A DNA stretch of 64,000 bases. Origin: JANYGA01 sp031420415 (GTDB lineage Bacteria; Vulcanimicrobiota; Vulcanimicrobiia; Vulcanimicrobiales; Vulcanimicrobiaceae). This document shows positions 1 through 7,667 of this stretch, piece by piece; position 1 is the stretch's first letter, and each line of letters opens with the position of its first letter. The stretch lies in NCBI GenBank assembly GCA_031420415.1, contig JANOMT010000027.1, forward strand, positions 18,472-82,471. The letters are read 5' to 3'. The notes under the pieces are model-generated. The model did no database searches. It saw nothing but the letters and a program-made list of their open reading frames with translations, and was not told the origin of the DNA. The position numbers and the translations under genes were made by a program.

Positions 1-2361
1 CCCGGCCTTCTTCACTTGCTTGCCCTTGTCGTCGACGAGCGCGCGGATCTTCCCGAACGCCGAGCCGACGACGACCACGTCGCCGACGCGCAGTGTACCG
101 TTTTGCACGAGAACGGTTGCCACCGCGCCGCGGCCCTTATCGAGGGCGGATTCGATCACGACGCCTTGCGCGCGCCGTGTCTTGTTCGCTTTAAGATCTT
201 TGAGTTCGGCTTCGAGCAACACGGTGTCGAGCAGTTCCTCGATACCCATGCCGCTGCGTGCCGAGACTTCGACCATTTCGGTCTTGCCGCCCCATTTGAC
301 GGGCTGCAGACCTTGTTCGGAGAGCTGCGACATCACGCGATCGGGTGCGGCGCCCTCTTTGTCCATCTTGTTGATGGCGACGACGATCGGCACGCCCGCA
401 GCTTTGATGTGCGAGATCGCTTCGAGCGTTTGCGGCATGACGCCGTCATCGGCTGCGACCACGAGAATCGCGACGTCGGTAACCTTCGCACCACGCGCAC
501 GCATCTGCGTGAACGCTTCGTGACCCGGCGTATCGATAAACGTGATCTTCAAGTCGTTACGATCGACCGTATACGCACCGATACGCTGCGTGATGCCGCC
601 GGCTTCGCCTGCGGCCACGTTCGCGAATCGGATCTTATCGAGCAGCGACGTCTTGCCGTGGTCGACGTGACCGAGCACGGTGATGACGGGCGGCCGCGAT
701 GAGAGCAGTTCGGGACGGTCCTCTTCCTGCTCGACCATGACTTCCTCGCCCGCCTCTTTAATGACCGCGTTGAAGCCGAACTTCTTCGCGACATTTTGCG
801 CGACGAGCGCTGGAATGTTTTGGTTGATCGTCGCCATGGTGCCCATTTTGATGAGCTCCTTCATGACGTCTTTCGCCGGAATGATCATCGAGGTCGCGAG
901 TTCCTGAACCGTCAGGACGTCGGGAATCTCGATCGTTTCGAGCGCGTTTGCGGGATTGACCGTCTCGAACGAGCCACCGTTTTTCTTGCGACGGCGCTCT
1001 TTCTCGAGCAGCATCTCGGTCTCGCGGTCCTTCTTCGCGCCGTTGCGATCGGCACCACCGCGACCACGGGGCTGCGGTCCACGCGGACCGCCGGAGCTGG
1101 GCGACGGGCCCGCGCCCGGAGGCGTGAGCGGCGTGCCACCGGCGCCCGGCGGGCGCGGCGTGAAGGGACGCGGACCACCAACGCCACCGGCAGGCGGCGT
1201 GAGCGGGCGGAAGGGGCCGTTTCCGGCGGGACGCCGACCCGCATCGGGTGCACCCGGCACGCCGGGCAGCGCCGTGAATGTTCCGCCAACGGGCGGACGG
1301 TATCCCTGACCCGGAACACCGATCTGACCGGGACGCGGCGCGACGCCGGGTCGACCGGGAAAACCCGTCTGCATGCCGGGGCTCGCGGAGGCCGCGATCC
1401 CATCGGGCGGTTCGGCCTGCGGCGCGACGGGCCGCGGCTTCTGAATCGATGATTGACCCGCAGGCACCGGCCGCAGCTCGGGCACGGGTGAATTGTCGAT
1501 TGTCGTTTGCAGCGGCCGTGGGCGGGAGGGCATCGGCGTGCTTCCCGGTACCGGACGAAGCGGCTGGCCGACGGGGCGCGGCGCGCCCACGAGACGCGGC
1601 GCGGGGCCGCCGATGAGGCGGGGTGCGGGCGTGCCGATGAGACGCGGGCCCACGCTCGGCGGACGCGGAACGCTGCCTGTTCCGGCGGGTTTCGGCGTAG
1701 CCGTCGGTTCGTCGGAGGGCGCCGCGTTGGCTTCGGGCGCTTCGGGCGACGGAACGACCGGGCCGGTCGAAACCGCGCCGTTCGCATGGACCGAACTCGC
1801 CGTTTCGACGGCGGGCTGCGGCACGGCCGCAACGGGTGCGGCGACGGGGGCTTCGACAGTGGCGGCCGCAGACGGCGCTGCGATCGGCGCTTCAACGGGC
1901 GTAGCTGCCAGGGGGGCAGCGGCGACGGGCGCGACGGCAACCGGCAACGCTTCGGCGACGGTAGCTTTCGGCGTGGCCGACTCGAGTTCGCTCGCGACGG
2001 TCGGCGTGGCGACCGCTTTCGCGCGACGCGGCGCGGCGACGGGCTTGAGCGTCGGCACCGCCTCGACGGGCTCGGCCTGGGCCGTAGGCGCGGCAGCTTT
2101 CGGGGCGGCGGCTTTTACCGGCGGCGCCGGCTCCTGCGGCGGGGGCTCCGCGACGGCGGTCGCGCCCGCGGCTTTGGCTTGGGGCGCTGCTTTTGCCGCG
2201 CCGCCAAGCACGCCACGAACGAGTTCCGCAATGGGATCCTCGACGACAGCCAACTGATTTTTTGCTTCGAGACCGAGCCGTCCGAAGAGGCCGATCAAAT
2301 CTTTCGAGGAGAGTCCGAGCTCTTTTGCGAGCTCGAAAATGCGTACTTTACCGGTTGCCAT
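1..2361 (-). CDS. infB: Translation initiation factor IF-2 (3' end beyond window)
   Basis: GTPase that places initiator tRNA on the 30S subunit and promotes subunit joining. 787 residues are visible and the C-terminal domains lie outside the window. Reading the minus strand from ATG at 2361 gives an IF2_N domain (MATGKVRIFELAKELGLSS), then a very long Pro/Ala/Gly/Arg-rich linker (about residues 60-440), a second IF2_N-like helical domain near residue 475 and the G domain: GHVDHGKT near residue 561, DTPGHEAF near 610, NKMDK near 665. It is the last gene of rimP-nusA-ylxR-infB. The linker is unusually long but the low-complexity insertion itself is common in GC-rich bacteria. Identification is certain. 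Confidence 0.97.
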   Translation of the reverse strand, partial: MATGKVRIFELAKELGLSSKDLIGLFGRLGLEAKNQLAVVEDPIAELVRGVLGGAAKAAPQAKAAGATAVAEPPPQEPAPPVKAAAPKAAAPTAQAEPVEAVPTLKPVAAPRRAKAVATPTVASELESATPKATVAEALPVAVAPVAAAPLAATPVEAPIAAPSAAATVEAPVAAPVAAVPQPAVETASSVHANGAVSTGPVVPSPEAPEANAAPSDEPTATPKPAGTGSVPRPPSVGPRLIGTPAPRLIGGPAPRLVGAPRPVGQPLRPVPGSTPMPSRPRPLQTTIDNSPVPELRPVPAGQSSIQKPRPVAPQAEPPDGIAASASPGMQTGFPGRPGVAPRPGQIGVPGQGYRPPVGGTFTALPGVPGAPDAGRRPAGNGPFRPLTPPAGGVGGPRPFTPRPPGAGGTPLTPPGAGPSPSSGGPRGPQPRGRGGADRNGAKKDRETEMLLEKERRRKKNGGSFETVNPANALETIEIPDVLTVQELATSMIIPAKDVMKELIKMGTMATINQNIPALVAQNVAKKFGFNAVIKEAGEEVMVEQEEDRPELLSSRPPVITVLGHVDHGKTSLLDKIRFANVAAGEAGGITQRIGAYTVDRNDLKITFIDTPGHEAFTQMRARGAKVTDVAILVVAADDGVMPQTLEAISHIKAAGVPIVVAINKMDKEGAAPDRVMSQLSEQGLQPVKWGGKTEMVEVSARSGMGIEELLDTVLLEAELKDLKANKTRRAQGVVIESALDKGRGAVATVLVQNGTLRVGDVVVVGSAFGKIRALVDDKGKQVKKAG

Positions 2362-2460
2362 ATCGTCCTTCACAAGACCCGTGCGCACGCTCGTCGGCTG
2401 CAGCCCGGGTAAAAAACCGTCTACTTCATGTATTTGCTCCGGCCCGAAGGCCGCGTCGTC

Positions 2461-2739
2461 TTAGGGAACTCGAATATCATACACGTTGCCGTGCGCATCG
2501 CAAAGGGCCCGATGCTCGCGCGCGATCACGCTCAGGCCCACGTACCGCTTATTCTTCTCGACTTTTATCGCACAGGCGCACGAGCAAAGATACGCTCCGC
2601 GGCCATCGGCGCGTCGCGACGAGACGTCACCACGCCAGCCGTCGGGCGCGCGGACGAAACGCACGAGCGTCGCTTGCGCGAAACGACCGCGACATCCAAC
2701 GCACGTCCGGACGGGCCGGGCGATTTCCGCTTGCGCTAC
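2461..2739 (-). CDS. ylxR: YlxR (DUF448) family nucleic-acid-binding protein, start codon non-standard
   Basis: Small RNA-binding protein normally encoded between nusA and infB, as here. The frame reads RPVRTCVGCRGRFAQATLVR, which contains the family signature (R-T-C-V-G-C-R followed by L-x-R-F), and continues to a stop at 2461. The first ATG, GTG or TTG in frame is GTG at 2664, which lies after the signature and would remove it. The frame is open upstream to GTA at 2739-2737, overlapping the nusA TAG stop; the only other AT-type codon is ATC at 2724. The upper coordinate given is the maximum in-frame extent at the nusA overlap and is not a proven start. The product would be about 87-92 residues, the usual YlxR size. 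Confidence 0.75.
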   Translation of the reverse strand, partial: VAQAEIARPVRTCVGCRGRFAQATLVRFVRAPDGWRGDVSSRRADGRGAYLCSCACAIKVEKNKRYVGLSVIAREHRALCDAHGNVYDIRVP

Positions 2740-3986
2740 GCGTCGCCGCCTTCGCGGTGCGCCGGATCGAACATCTGGCGCTTGAACTCTTCGAGCTTAC
2801 GGATGAGTTCGGGATCGATTGCAGAGGCGCCATCCGCTACTTCGCCCTCGGTGCCCTCAGCGAGTTCGTCGCCTTCGACGCCGACGGAGAGACGTTCTTC
2901 ACGCTCGAGGAGGTAGCGCGCGCGCGTCTCCTCGGCATCCGCTTCGCTCGTGATATCGAGGCGCCAGCCCGTGAGCCGTGCTGCGAGCCGTACGTTTTGG
3001 CCTTCGCGACCGATGGCAAGCGAGAGCTGATAATCGGGCACGACGACGAGCCCCACCCCTTCGTCTTCGAAGAGTTCGACGGTCAGGACTTTTGCGGGCG
3101 CGAGCGCATTATTGATGAAGCTCACGACGTCGCTCGACCAGCGAATGATGTCGATCTTCTCGCCCCGGAGTTCGTCTGAGACACTCGCGATGCGGCTAGA
3201 CTTCGGCCCAAGACACGCGCCAACCGCATCGACGTCTTGGCGATGCGAGTGCACCGCGACTTTCGAACGGCTGCCGGGCTCGCGCGCGATCGCCATGATC
3301 TCGACGATATTTTCTTCGATTTCCGGCACTTCGCGCTCGAGCAAGCGCTGCACGAGACCTTCGGCTGCGCGCGAGAGCACGATCTGCGGGCCTTTGTTCG
3401 TCTTGCGGACGTCGAGCACGAAGGCGAGAATGCGATCGTTGATGCGATAGTTCTCGCGCGGCACTTGCTCTGAGAGGGGCAAGAGAGCCTCTGCTTTGCC
3501 GAGGTCGACGAACATGTTGCGCTGTTCGTAACGCTGGACGGAGCCGTTGACGAGGTCGTGCAGGCGCTGGCTGTATTCGTTGAAGATCGTGTCGCGTTCG
3601 GCTTCGCGAATGCGCTGGACGATGACTTGCTTCGCCGTCTGCGCGGCGATGCGGCCAAAGTCTTTGGGCGTCACTTCTTCATCGAAGAAGTCGCCGGGTT
3701 CGTACTTCGAGCCCGCTTCTTTGCGCGAGACTTCGAGTTTGGCATCGGTCACCTCATCGGCGACGGTGCGGCGATGGTAGACCTTGTACTCGCCCGTGTC
3801 GCGATCGATCGAGACGATGGCATTCGCTTCACTGCCGAAGTTTCGTTTGTACGCCGAGATTAACGCCGCTTCGAGCGCTTCCAAGAGCATGTCGAAGGGA
3901 ATCGCCCGCTCGCCTTGGAGGAGGCGCAGCGATTCGCGGAGCGTCGGTTCGTCGGGGGAAACTTTCGGTTTCGCTTTGGCAGCCAT
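2736..3986 (-). CDS. nusA: Transcription termination/antitermination protein NusA
   Basis: Binds RNA polymerase and nascent RNA, modulating pausing, termination and antitermination. 416 residues: N-terminal polymerase-binding domain (about 1-130), S1 domain (about 135-200), then KH1 and KH2; the regions around GACLGPKSSRI and LAIGREGQNVRLAARLTGW are typical KH loops. The acidic C-terminal tail is short and there are no C-terminal HhH repeats, as in many non-proteobacterial NusA. The ATG at 3986 overlaps the rimP stop (TGATG), indicating translational coupling. Certain. Confidence 0.97.
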   Translation of the reverse strand: MAAKAKPKVSPDEPTLRESLRLLQGERAIPFDMLLEALEAALISAYKRNFGSEANAIVSIDRDTGEYKVYHRRTVADEVTDAKLEVSRKEAGSKYEPGDFFDEEVTPKDFGRIAAQTAKQVIVQRIREAERDTIFNEYSQRLHDLVNGSVQRYEQRNMFVDLGKAEALLPLSEQVPRENYRINDRILAFVLDVRKTNKGPQIVLSRAAEGLVQRLLEREVPEIEENIVEIMAIAREPGSRSKVAVHSHRQDVDAVGACLGPKSSRIASVSDELRGEKIDIIRWSSDVVSFINNALAPAKVLTVELFEDEGVGLVVVPDYQLSLAIGREGQNVRLAARLTGWRLDITSEADAEETRARYLLEREERLSVGVEGDELAEGTEGEVADGASAIDPELIRKLEEFKRQMFDPAHREGGDA

Positions 3987-4483
3987 CAGCGTTTCTCTCG
4001 TCTTTCGTTCTTTGCGCGTTTGAGATCCGCGCGATAGTCGTACTCGACGTTGGCGGATTTCACCATTTCGAGCGGGATCGGCAACTCGCCGGTTCGTTGT
4101 TCGAGGACGATCGCGTTGCCGCGAACGCCCAAAAGTTTGCCGCGGTGCGTGTACTCGCTTTTGATGGGAAGCGTCGTCTTCACGAGGACGTTTTGATCGC
4201 GGAAGCGCTCGTAGTCGCCGGGTGTGAAGAGGGGGCGATCGATGCCGGCAGATTCGACTTCGAGCGTGTAGGCGTCGGCTTCGCTCTCCAAGAGATCGTT
4301 AAGGCGCGCGGCAAGCCGGCCGCAGAGTTCGAGATCGACGCCGCCGGGACGATCGACCATGAGGCTCAGTTCGGTATTGCGACCCACACGCGTCGCTTTC
4401 TGCATGACGATCTCGACATCGCGAAACTCTTCCTCGAAAGGAAGTCCGCGCGCAGCGACTTCGAACGCATCGGCTAGAGTCAC
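3986..4483 (-). CDS. rimP: Ribosome maturation factor RimP
   Basis: Assists 30S subunit maturation. 165 residues from GTG at 4483: N-terminal alpha/beta domain (VTLADAFEVAARGLPFEEEF), the family motif region LEVESAGIDRPLFTPGDYER around residues 95-115, and a C-terminal SH3-like domain. First gene of rimP-nusA-ylxR-infB. The frame is open much further upstream (to 4762), but that part is basic and unlike RimP and would run through the divergent ATPase promoter; starting at 4483 also places a strong hairpin (4502-4527) in the untranslated leader. An earlier in-frame GTG lies inside that hairpin. Confidence 0.9.
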   Translation of the reverse strand: MTLADAFEVAARGLPFEEEFRDVEIVMQKATRVGRNTELSLMVDRPGGVDLELCGRLAARLNDLLESEADAYTLEVESAGIDRPLFTPGDYERFRDQNVLVKTTLPIKSEYTHRGKLLGVRGNAIVLEQRTGELPIPLEMVKSANVEYDYRADLKRAKNERREKR

Positions 4484-4501
4484 GGGCCCCCGAACATGAA
4501 C

Positions 4502-4527
4502 GAAGCGCGGGACAAATCCCACGCTTC
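4502..4527. other. Strong hairpin in the rimP leader
   Basis: GAAGCGCGGGA (4502-4512) and TCCCACGCTTC (4517-4527) form an 11-bp stem with a 4-base loop and one non-Watson-Crick pair. As minus-strand RNA it would lie 18 nt upstream of the rimP GTG. No U-run follows in either direction, so it is not a simple intrinsic terminator; it could be an attenuator-like or RNA-processing element of the nusA operon leader. Confidence 0.5.
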
Positions 4528-4581
4528 TCGGTAACACTACGGCGTATCGTACCACGCGAATCGCCGTCTCGCAACTCACGG

Positions 4582-4610
4582 TTGAAGCTATATTGATTTC
4601 TTGGTATACG
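4582..4610 (+). promoter_or_regulatory. Candidate sigma-70 promoter of the AAA ATPase gene
   Basis: TTGAAG (4582-4587), a 17-bp spacer, then TATACG (4605-4610). The ATPase ATG is 28 bases further on. The -35 is a good match and the -10 a partial match; an overlapping alternative is TTGATT (4593 region) with TATACC near 4615. This stretch is clearly more AT-rich than its surroundings. Confidence 0.4.
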
Positions 4611-4627
4611 TTGTTATACCGTGGTAT
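4603..4627. promoter_or_regulatory. Interleaved GGTAT/ATACC repeats, possible operator
   Basis: Three 5-bp half sites occur in 25 bases: GGTAT (4603-4607), ATACC (4616-4620) and GGTAT (4623-4627). The first pair extends to GGTATA...TATACC, the second pair is ATACC-GT-GGTAT. They overlap the candidate -10 and start region of the ATPase gene and sit in the divergent region shared with rimP, so a bound regulator could affect either gene. No cognate regulator is evident. Confidence 0.4.
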
Positions 4628-4637
4628 CGTAAGCGAT

Positions 4638-5822
4638 ATGGATGCGATTCGAAATCCGTACGTCCCGAATGCAGGCGCCGCTCCCCCAACGCTTCCGGGC
4701 AGAGCGATGCTCCTTGAAGATTTCAATGTTGCCCTCGAGCGTGTTCGGCTTGGGCGATCCACGCGTAGCCTGCTCCCCTATGGCTTGCGCGGCGTCGGCA
4801 AGACCGTGTTGCTCCGACGCTTCGTCAAGGACGCGCGCTCCAAAGGCTACCTTATCGGTGTCGTCGAGGCCGACGATCGCGCGGATTTCATCGCCGCACT
4901 TGCGGAGCAACTCCGCCGCATTCTCTACGAACTCGACACGCCGACCGCGGTACAAGCTCTAGCAAAGCGCGCGATGCGAATATTCAAGAGCTTTACGATC
5001 AAGTTCGGTCTCGACGGCCTCAGCGTCGACGTCGGCGTCGATGCGGAGCGCGGCTTCGCCGATAGCGGCGATATCGGCGTCGATCTCGGCACGCTCCTGG
5101 TCGCAATCGGCGAAGCCGCACGCGCGCAAGAGACCGCCGTGCTCATCGCGATCGATGAGGTTCAGTACCTGAGCAAAGCGATCTTCGGCGCGCTCATTCG
5201 CGCGATCCATCTCGCGACGCAAGAGTCGCTGCCGATCCTCGTCGTCGCGACGGGTCTGCCGCAAATCCTCGCCAACATCGGCGATGCGAAATCGTACGCC
5301 GAGCGCCTCTTCGATTTTCGAAAGCTCGGGCCGCTCGACTACGACGACGCTCGCGAAGCCCTCGTCGCGCCCGCTTTGGAAGAGGGCGTCGCCTTCGACG
5401 AAGATGCCGTCGCTCGCATCTTTGAGGCTACGCGCGGCTACCCGTTCTTTTTACAAGAGTGGGCGTACCGCGCATGGGATGCGGCATCGAACGATCGCAT
5501 CACGCTCGCCGATGCCGAGTTCGGCGAATCCGTGGCGTTACCGATGCTCGACGACGGATTTTTCGCCGTGCGCTATCGCCGTTGCACGGGATCCGAGCGG
5601 CAGTATCTCCGCGCGATGGCCGATCTCGGCGAAGGGCCGTACGCCGCGCGCGATGTCGCAGCGCGGCTCGGAAAAACGCTCTCGGGGCTCAGCGTCATGC
5701 GCGATCGCCTCATCAAGAAAGGCATGATCTACAGCGAGGAGCCCGGTTCGATCGCCTTCACGGTTCCACTCTTCGACGCGTACATGCGCCGCGTCGAGCC
5801 TACGTTCGCGGCAAGTCGCTAA
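4638..5822 (+). CDS. AAA ATPase with C-terminal winged helix (Orc1/Cdc6-like ATP-binding protein)
   Basis: 394 residues from ATG at 4638; a TTG 45 bases upstream falls inside the promoter/repeat region and was rejected. The N-terminal motif RNPYVPNAGAAPP is the usual opening of this AAA_16-type group. Walker A YGLRGVGKTVLL has its lysine near residue 55, Walker B is AVLIAIDEVQYL near residue 172, and a sensor-like VVATGLPQ follows. The last 80 residues look like a winged helix (DVAARLGKTLSGLSVMRDRL). Such proteins often occur alone or near mobile DNA; the substrate is unknown. It is the only plus-strand gene between rimP and glpK, has its own AT-rich promoter and abuts a truncated gene, suggesting insertion. 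Confidence 0.8.
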   Translation: MDAIRNPYVPNAGAAPPTLPGRAMLLEDFNVALERVRLGRSTRSLLPYGLRGVGKTVLLRRFVKDARSKGYLIGVVEADDRADFIAALAEQLRRILYELDTPTAVQALAKRAMRIFKSFTIKFGLDGLSVDVGVDAERGFADSGDIGVDLGTLLVAIGEAARAQETAVLIAIDEVQYLSKAIFGALIRAIHLATQESLPILVVATGLPQILANIGDAKSYAERLFDFRKLGPLDYDDAREALVAPALEEGVAFDEDAVARIFEATRGYPFFLQEWAYRAWDAASNDRITLADAEFGESVALPMLDDGFFAVRYRRCTGSERQYLRAMADLGEGPYAARDVAARLGKTLSGLSVMRDRLIKKGMIYSEEPGSIAFTVPLFDAYMRRVEPTFAASR

Positions 5823-6159
5823 CGCGAGCAACGGCAACGTTCGCGTCGACGTCGGGCCGAGTCGTGACAGGCCGGACTTGGAATTCGGATACGTCGATCG
5901 CGAAGTCATCTTGCGATGTGAGATCGCGGACCATCAACGTCTCGGGTTCGCCGAGCGAGCTTACGAGTGACGATGTAACGTCGTGCGCGAAAACTTTCCA
6001 TGCGACATCGCTCGGCTCGATTCGCGAGAACAGAATCGTGTTGTAACCCCCACGCGTGCGAACCACGGTCGACGACCGTTCGATCCGTTGCCCGAATGCT
6101 GCAGGTGGATCTTCGCGCATCTGCGTGTCGTACGCTCGCATGAACTCCTCATCGCTCAT
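5800..6159 (-). pseudogene. Probable N-terminal remnant of a GNAT-family acetyltransferase
   Basis: 119 residues from an ATG that overlaps the glpK stop (ATGA). The sequence (MSDEEFMRAYDTQMR..., IERSSTVVRTRGG, WKVFAHD, ETLMVRDL) resembles, from memory, the non-catalytic N-terminal half of two-domain GNAT acetyltransferases, where an ordinary GNAT domain would follow at VAVARVSD. Here the frame stops four residues later, inside the 3' end of the convergent ATPase gene (23-base overlap). No acetyl-CoA-binding motif is present. I read it as truncated by arrival of the ATPase; a genuine small protein is possible. Confidence 0.5.
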
Positions 6160-7661
6160 TCGCCCGCCAGAGGCGCAGCCCAGCCGCGACTGCGCGCGAC
6201 CGCGTCGTGCCAGCGGCGCATCATCGCGATGCGCGACGCATCGTCGCGTTGCGGCTCGAAACGGCGGTCTTCGCGCCACTGCGCGCGTAGCGCGTCGAAA
6301 CCCGACCAGAAGCCGCACTGCAATCCCGCCGCATAGGCAGCACCGAGTGCCGTGGCTTCAACGGTTCGGCCGCGCGCGACGGACCGGCCGAGCATATCGG
6401 CTTGAAATTGCATCGCGAAATCGTTCGCCGATGCACCGCCATCGACACGCAGTTCGTCGATCGGTCGACCGGCATCAGCCTCCATCGCGGCGATGACGTC
6501 GACGCTCTGATACGCCATCGCTTCGAGCGCGGCGCGTGCGATGTGCGCGCGCGTGACGCTACGATCGAGGCCGACGATCGTGCCACGCGCGTACGGATCC
6601 CAATACGGCGCGGCGAGTCCGGAAAAGGCGGGCACGAAATACACGCCGCCGTTATCGTCGACGGTCGCGGCGAGCGCCTCGATCTCACTCGAGCGCTCGA
6701 TGAATGCGAGCCCATCGCGCAGCCATTGCACGGCGGCACCCGTGATGAAGATCGAACCCTCGAGCGCGTACGTCGCCTTCGTGCCTTCGAAAGCGAACGC
6801 GAGTGTCGAGATGAGGCCGTGACCGCTCGTAACGACGCGATTGCCCGTGTTGAGCAACACGAACGAACCCGTTCCATACGTATTTTTGGCGACACCCGCA
6901 TCGAAGCCGCCCTGCCCGAGCAACGCCGCATGTTGATCGCCCACGACGCCGCTAATCGGAATCGTCGTTGCGAACATCCCCGGTGCCGTCGTGCCGAAAT
7001 CCGCAGTACACGGCAAAACCTCGGGTAGGATCGCGCGCGGAATATCGAAGAGCCCGAGCAGCTCATCGCTCCACGAGAGCGCGTGAATATCGAAGAGCAT
7101 CGTGCGCGAAGCGTTCGTCATATCGGTCACGTGTCTCGCGCCACCCGTGAGCTTCCATACGAGCCACGAATCGACGGTGCCGAAGGCAATCTCGCCCGCT
7201 TCTGCCCGCGCACGCAACCCTGCTACGTGATCGAGGAGCCATGCAATTTTCGTCGCGGAGAAATACGGGTCGAGCACGAGTCCGGTCTTCGCAGAGACGA
7301 TCTCTCCGACGCCACGCGCACGATACTGCGCGCACGCATCGGCCGTGCGCCGATCTTGCCACACGATGGCATTCGCGACGGGTACGCCCGTGCGACGTTC
7401 CCAAAGAATCGTCGTCTCACGCTGATTCGCGATGCCGATCGCCGCGATCTCGTCGGATGCGACGCCCGCGTCGCGGAGTGCATCGCACGCGGTCGCATAC
7501 TGTGCGGTCCAGATTTCGAGTGGGTCGTGTTCGACCCAGCCCGGATGCGGAAAGTGTTGCGCGAATTCGCGTTGCGCGGCTCCCACCGGAAGGCCCGCGC
7601 GATCGAAGATGATCGCGCGGGCACTCGTGGTCCCGCAATCGAGAGCGAGAACGAAGGGCAC
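6156..7661 (-). CDS. glpK: Glycerol kinase
   Basis: Phosphorylates glycerol to sn-glycerol 3-phosphate with ATP. 501 residues, the normal length. FGGY-kinase N-terminal motif DCGTTSARAIIFD, glycerol-kinase features YALEGSIFITGAAVQWLRDG and C-terminal LRVDGGASANDFAMQFQADM. It follows the ABC transporter genes by only 7 bases, so it may be cotranscribed with them, although no glpF or glpD is nearby. Stop overlaps the next small ORF. Confident. Confidence 0.97.
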   Translation of the reverse strand: MPFVLALDCGTTSARAIIFDRAGLPVGAAQREFAQHFPHPGWVEHDPLEIWTAQYATACDALRDAGVASDEIAAIGIANQRETTILWERRTGVPVANAIVWQDRRTADACAQYRARGVGEIVSAKTGLVLDPYFSATKIAWLLDHVAGLRARAEAGEIAFGTVDSWLVWKLTGGARHVTDMTNASRTMLFDIHALSWSDELLGLFDIPRAILPEVLPCTADFGTTAPGMFATTIPISGVVGDQHAALLGQGGFDAGVAKNTYGTGSFVLLNTGNRVVTSGHGLISTLAFAFEGTKATYALEGSIFITGAAVQWLRDGLAFIERSSEIEALAATVDDNGGVYFVPAFSGLAAPYWDPYARGTIVGLDRSVTRAHIARAALEAMAYQSVDVIAAMEADAGRPIDELRVDGGASANDFAMQFQADMLGRSVARGRTVEATALGAAYAAGLQCGFWSGFDALRAQWREDRRFEPQRDDASRIAMMRRWHDAVARSRGWAAPLAGE

Positions 7662-7667
7662 GTGCGC

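Noticed and set aside
4593..4637. TTG at 4593 as the start of the AAA ATPase
   Set aside because: It lies inside the candidate promoter and repeats; ATG at 4638 gives the typical N-terminal motif.
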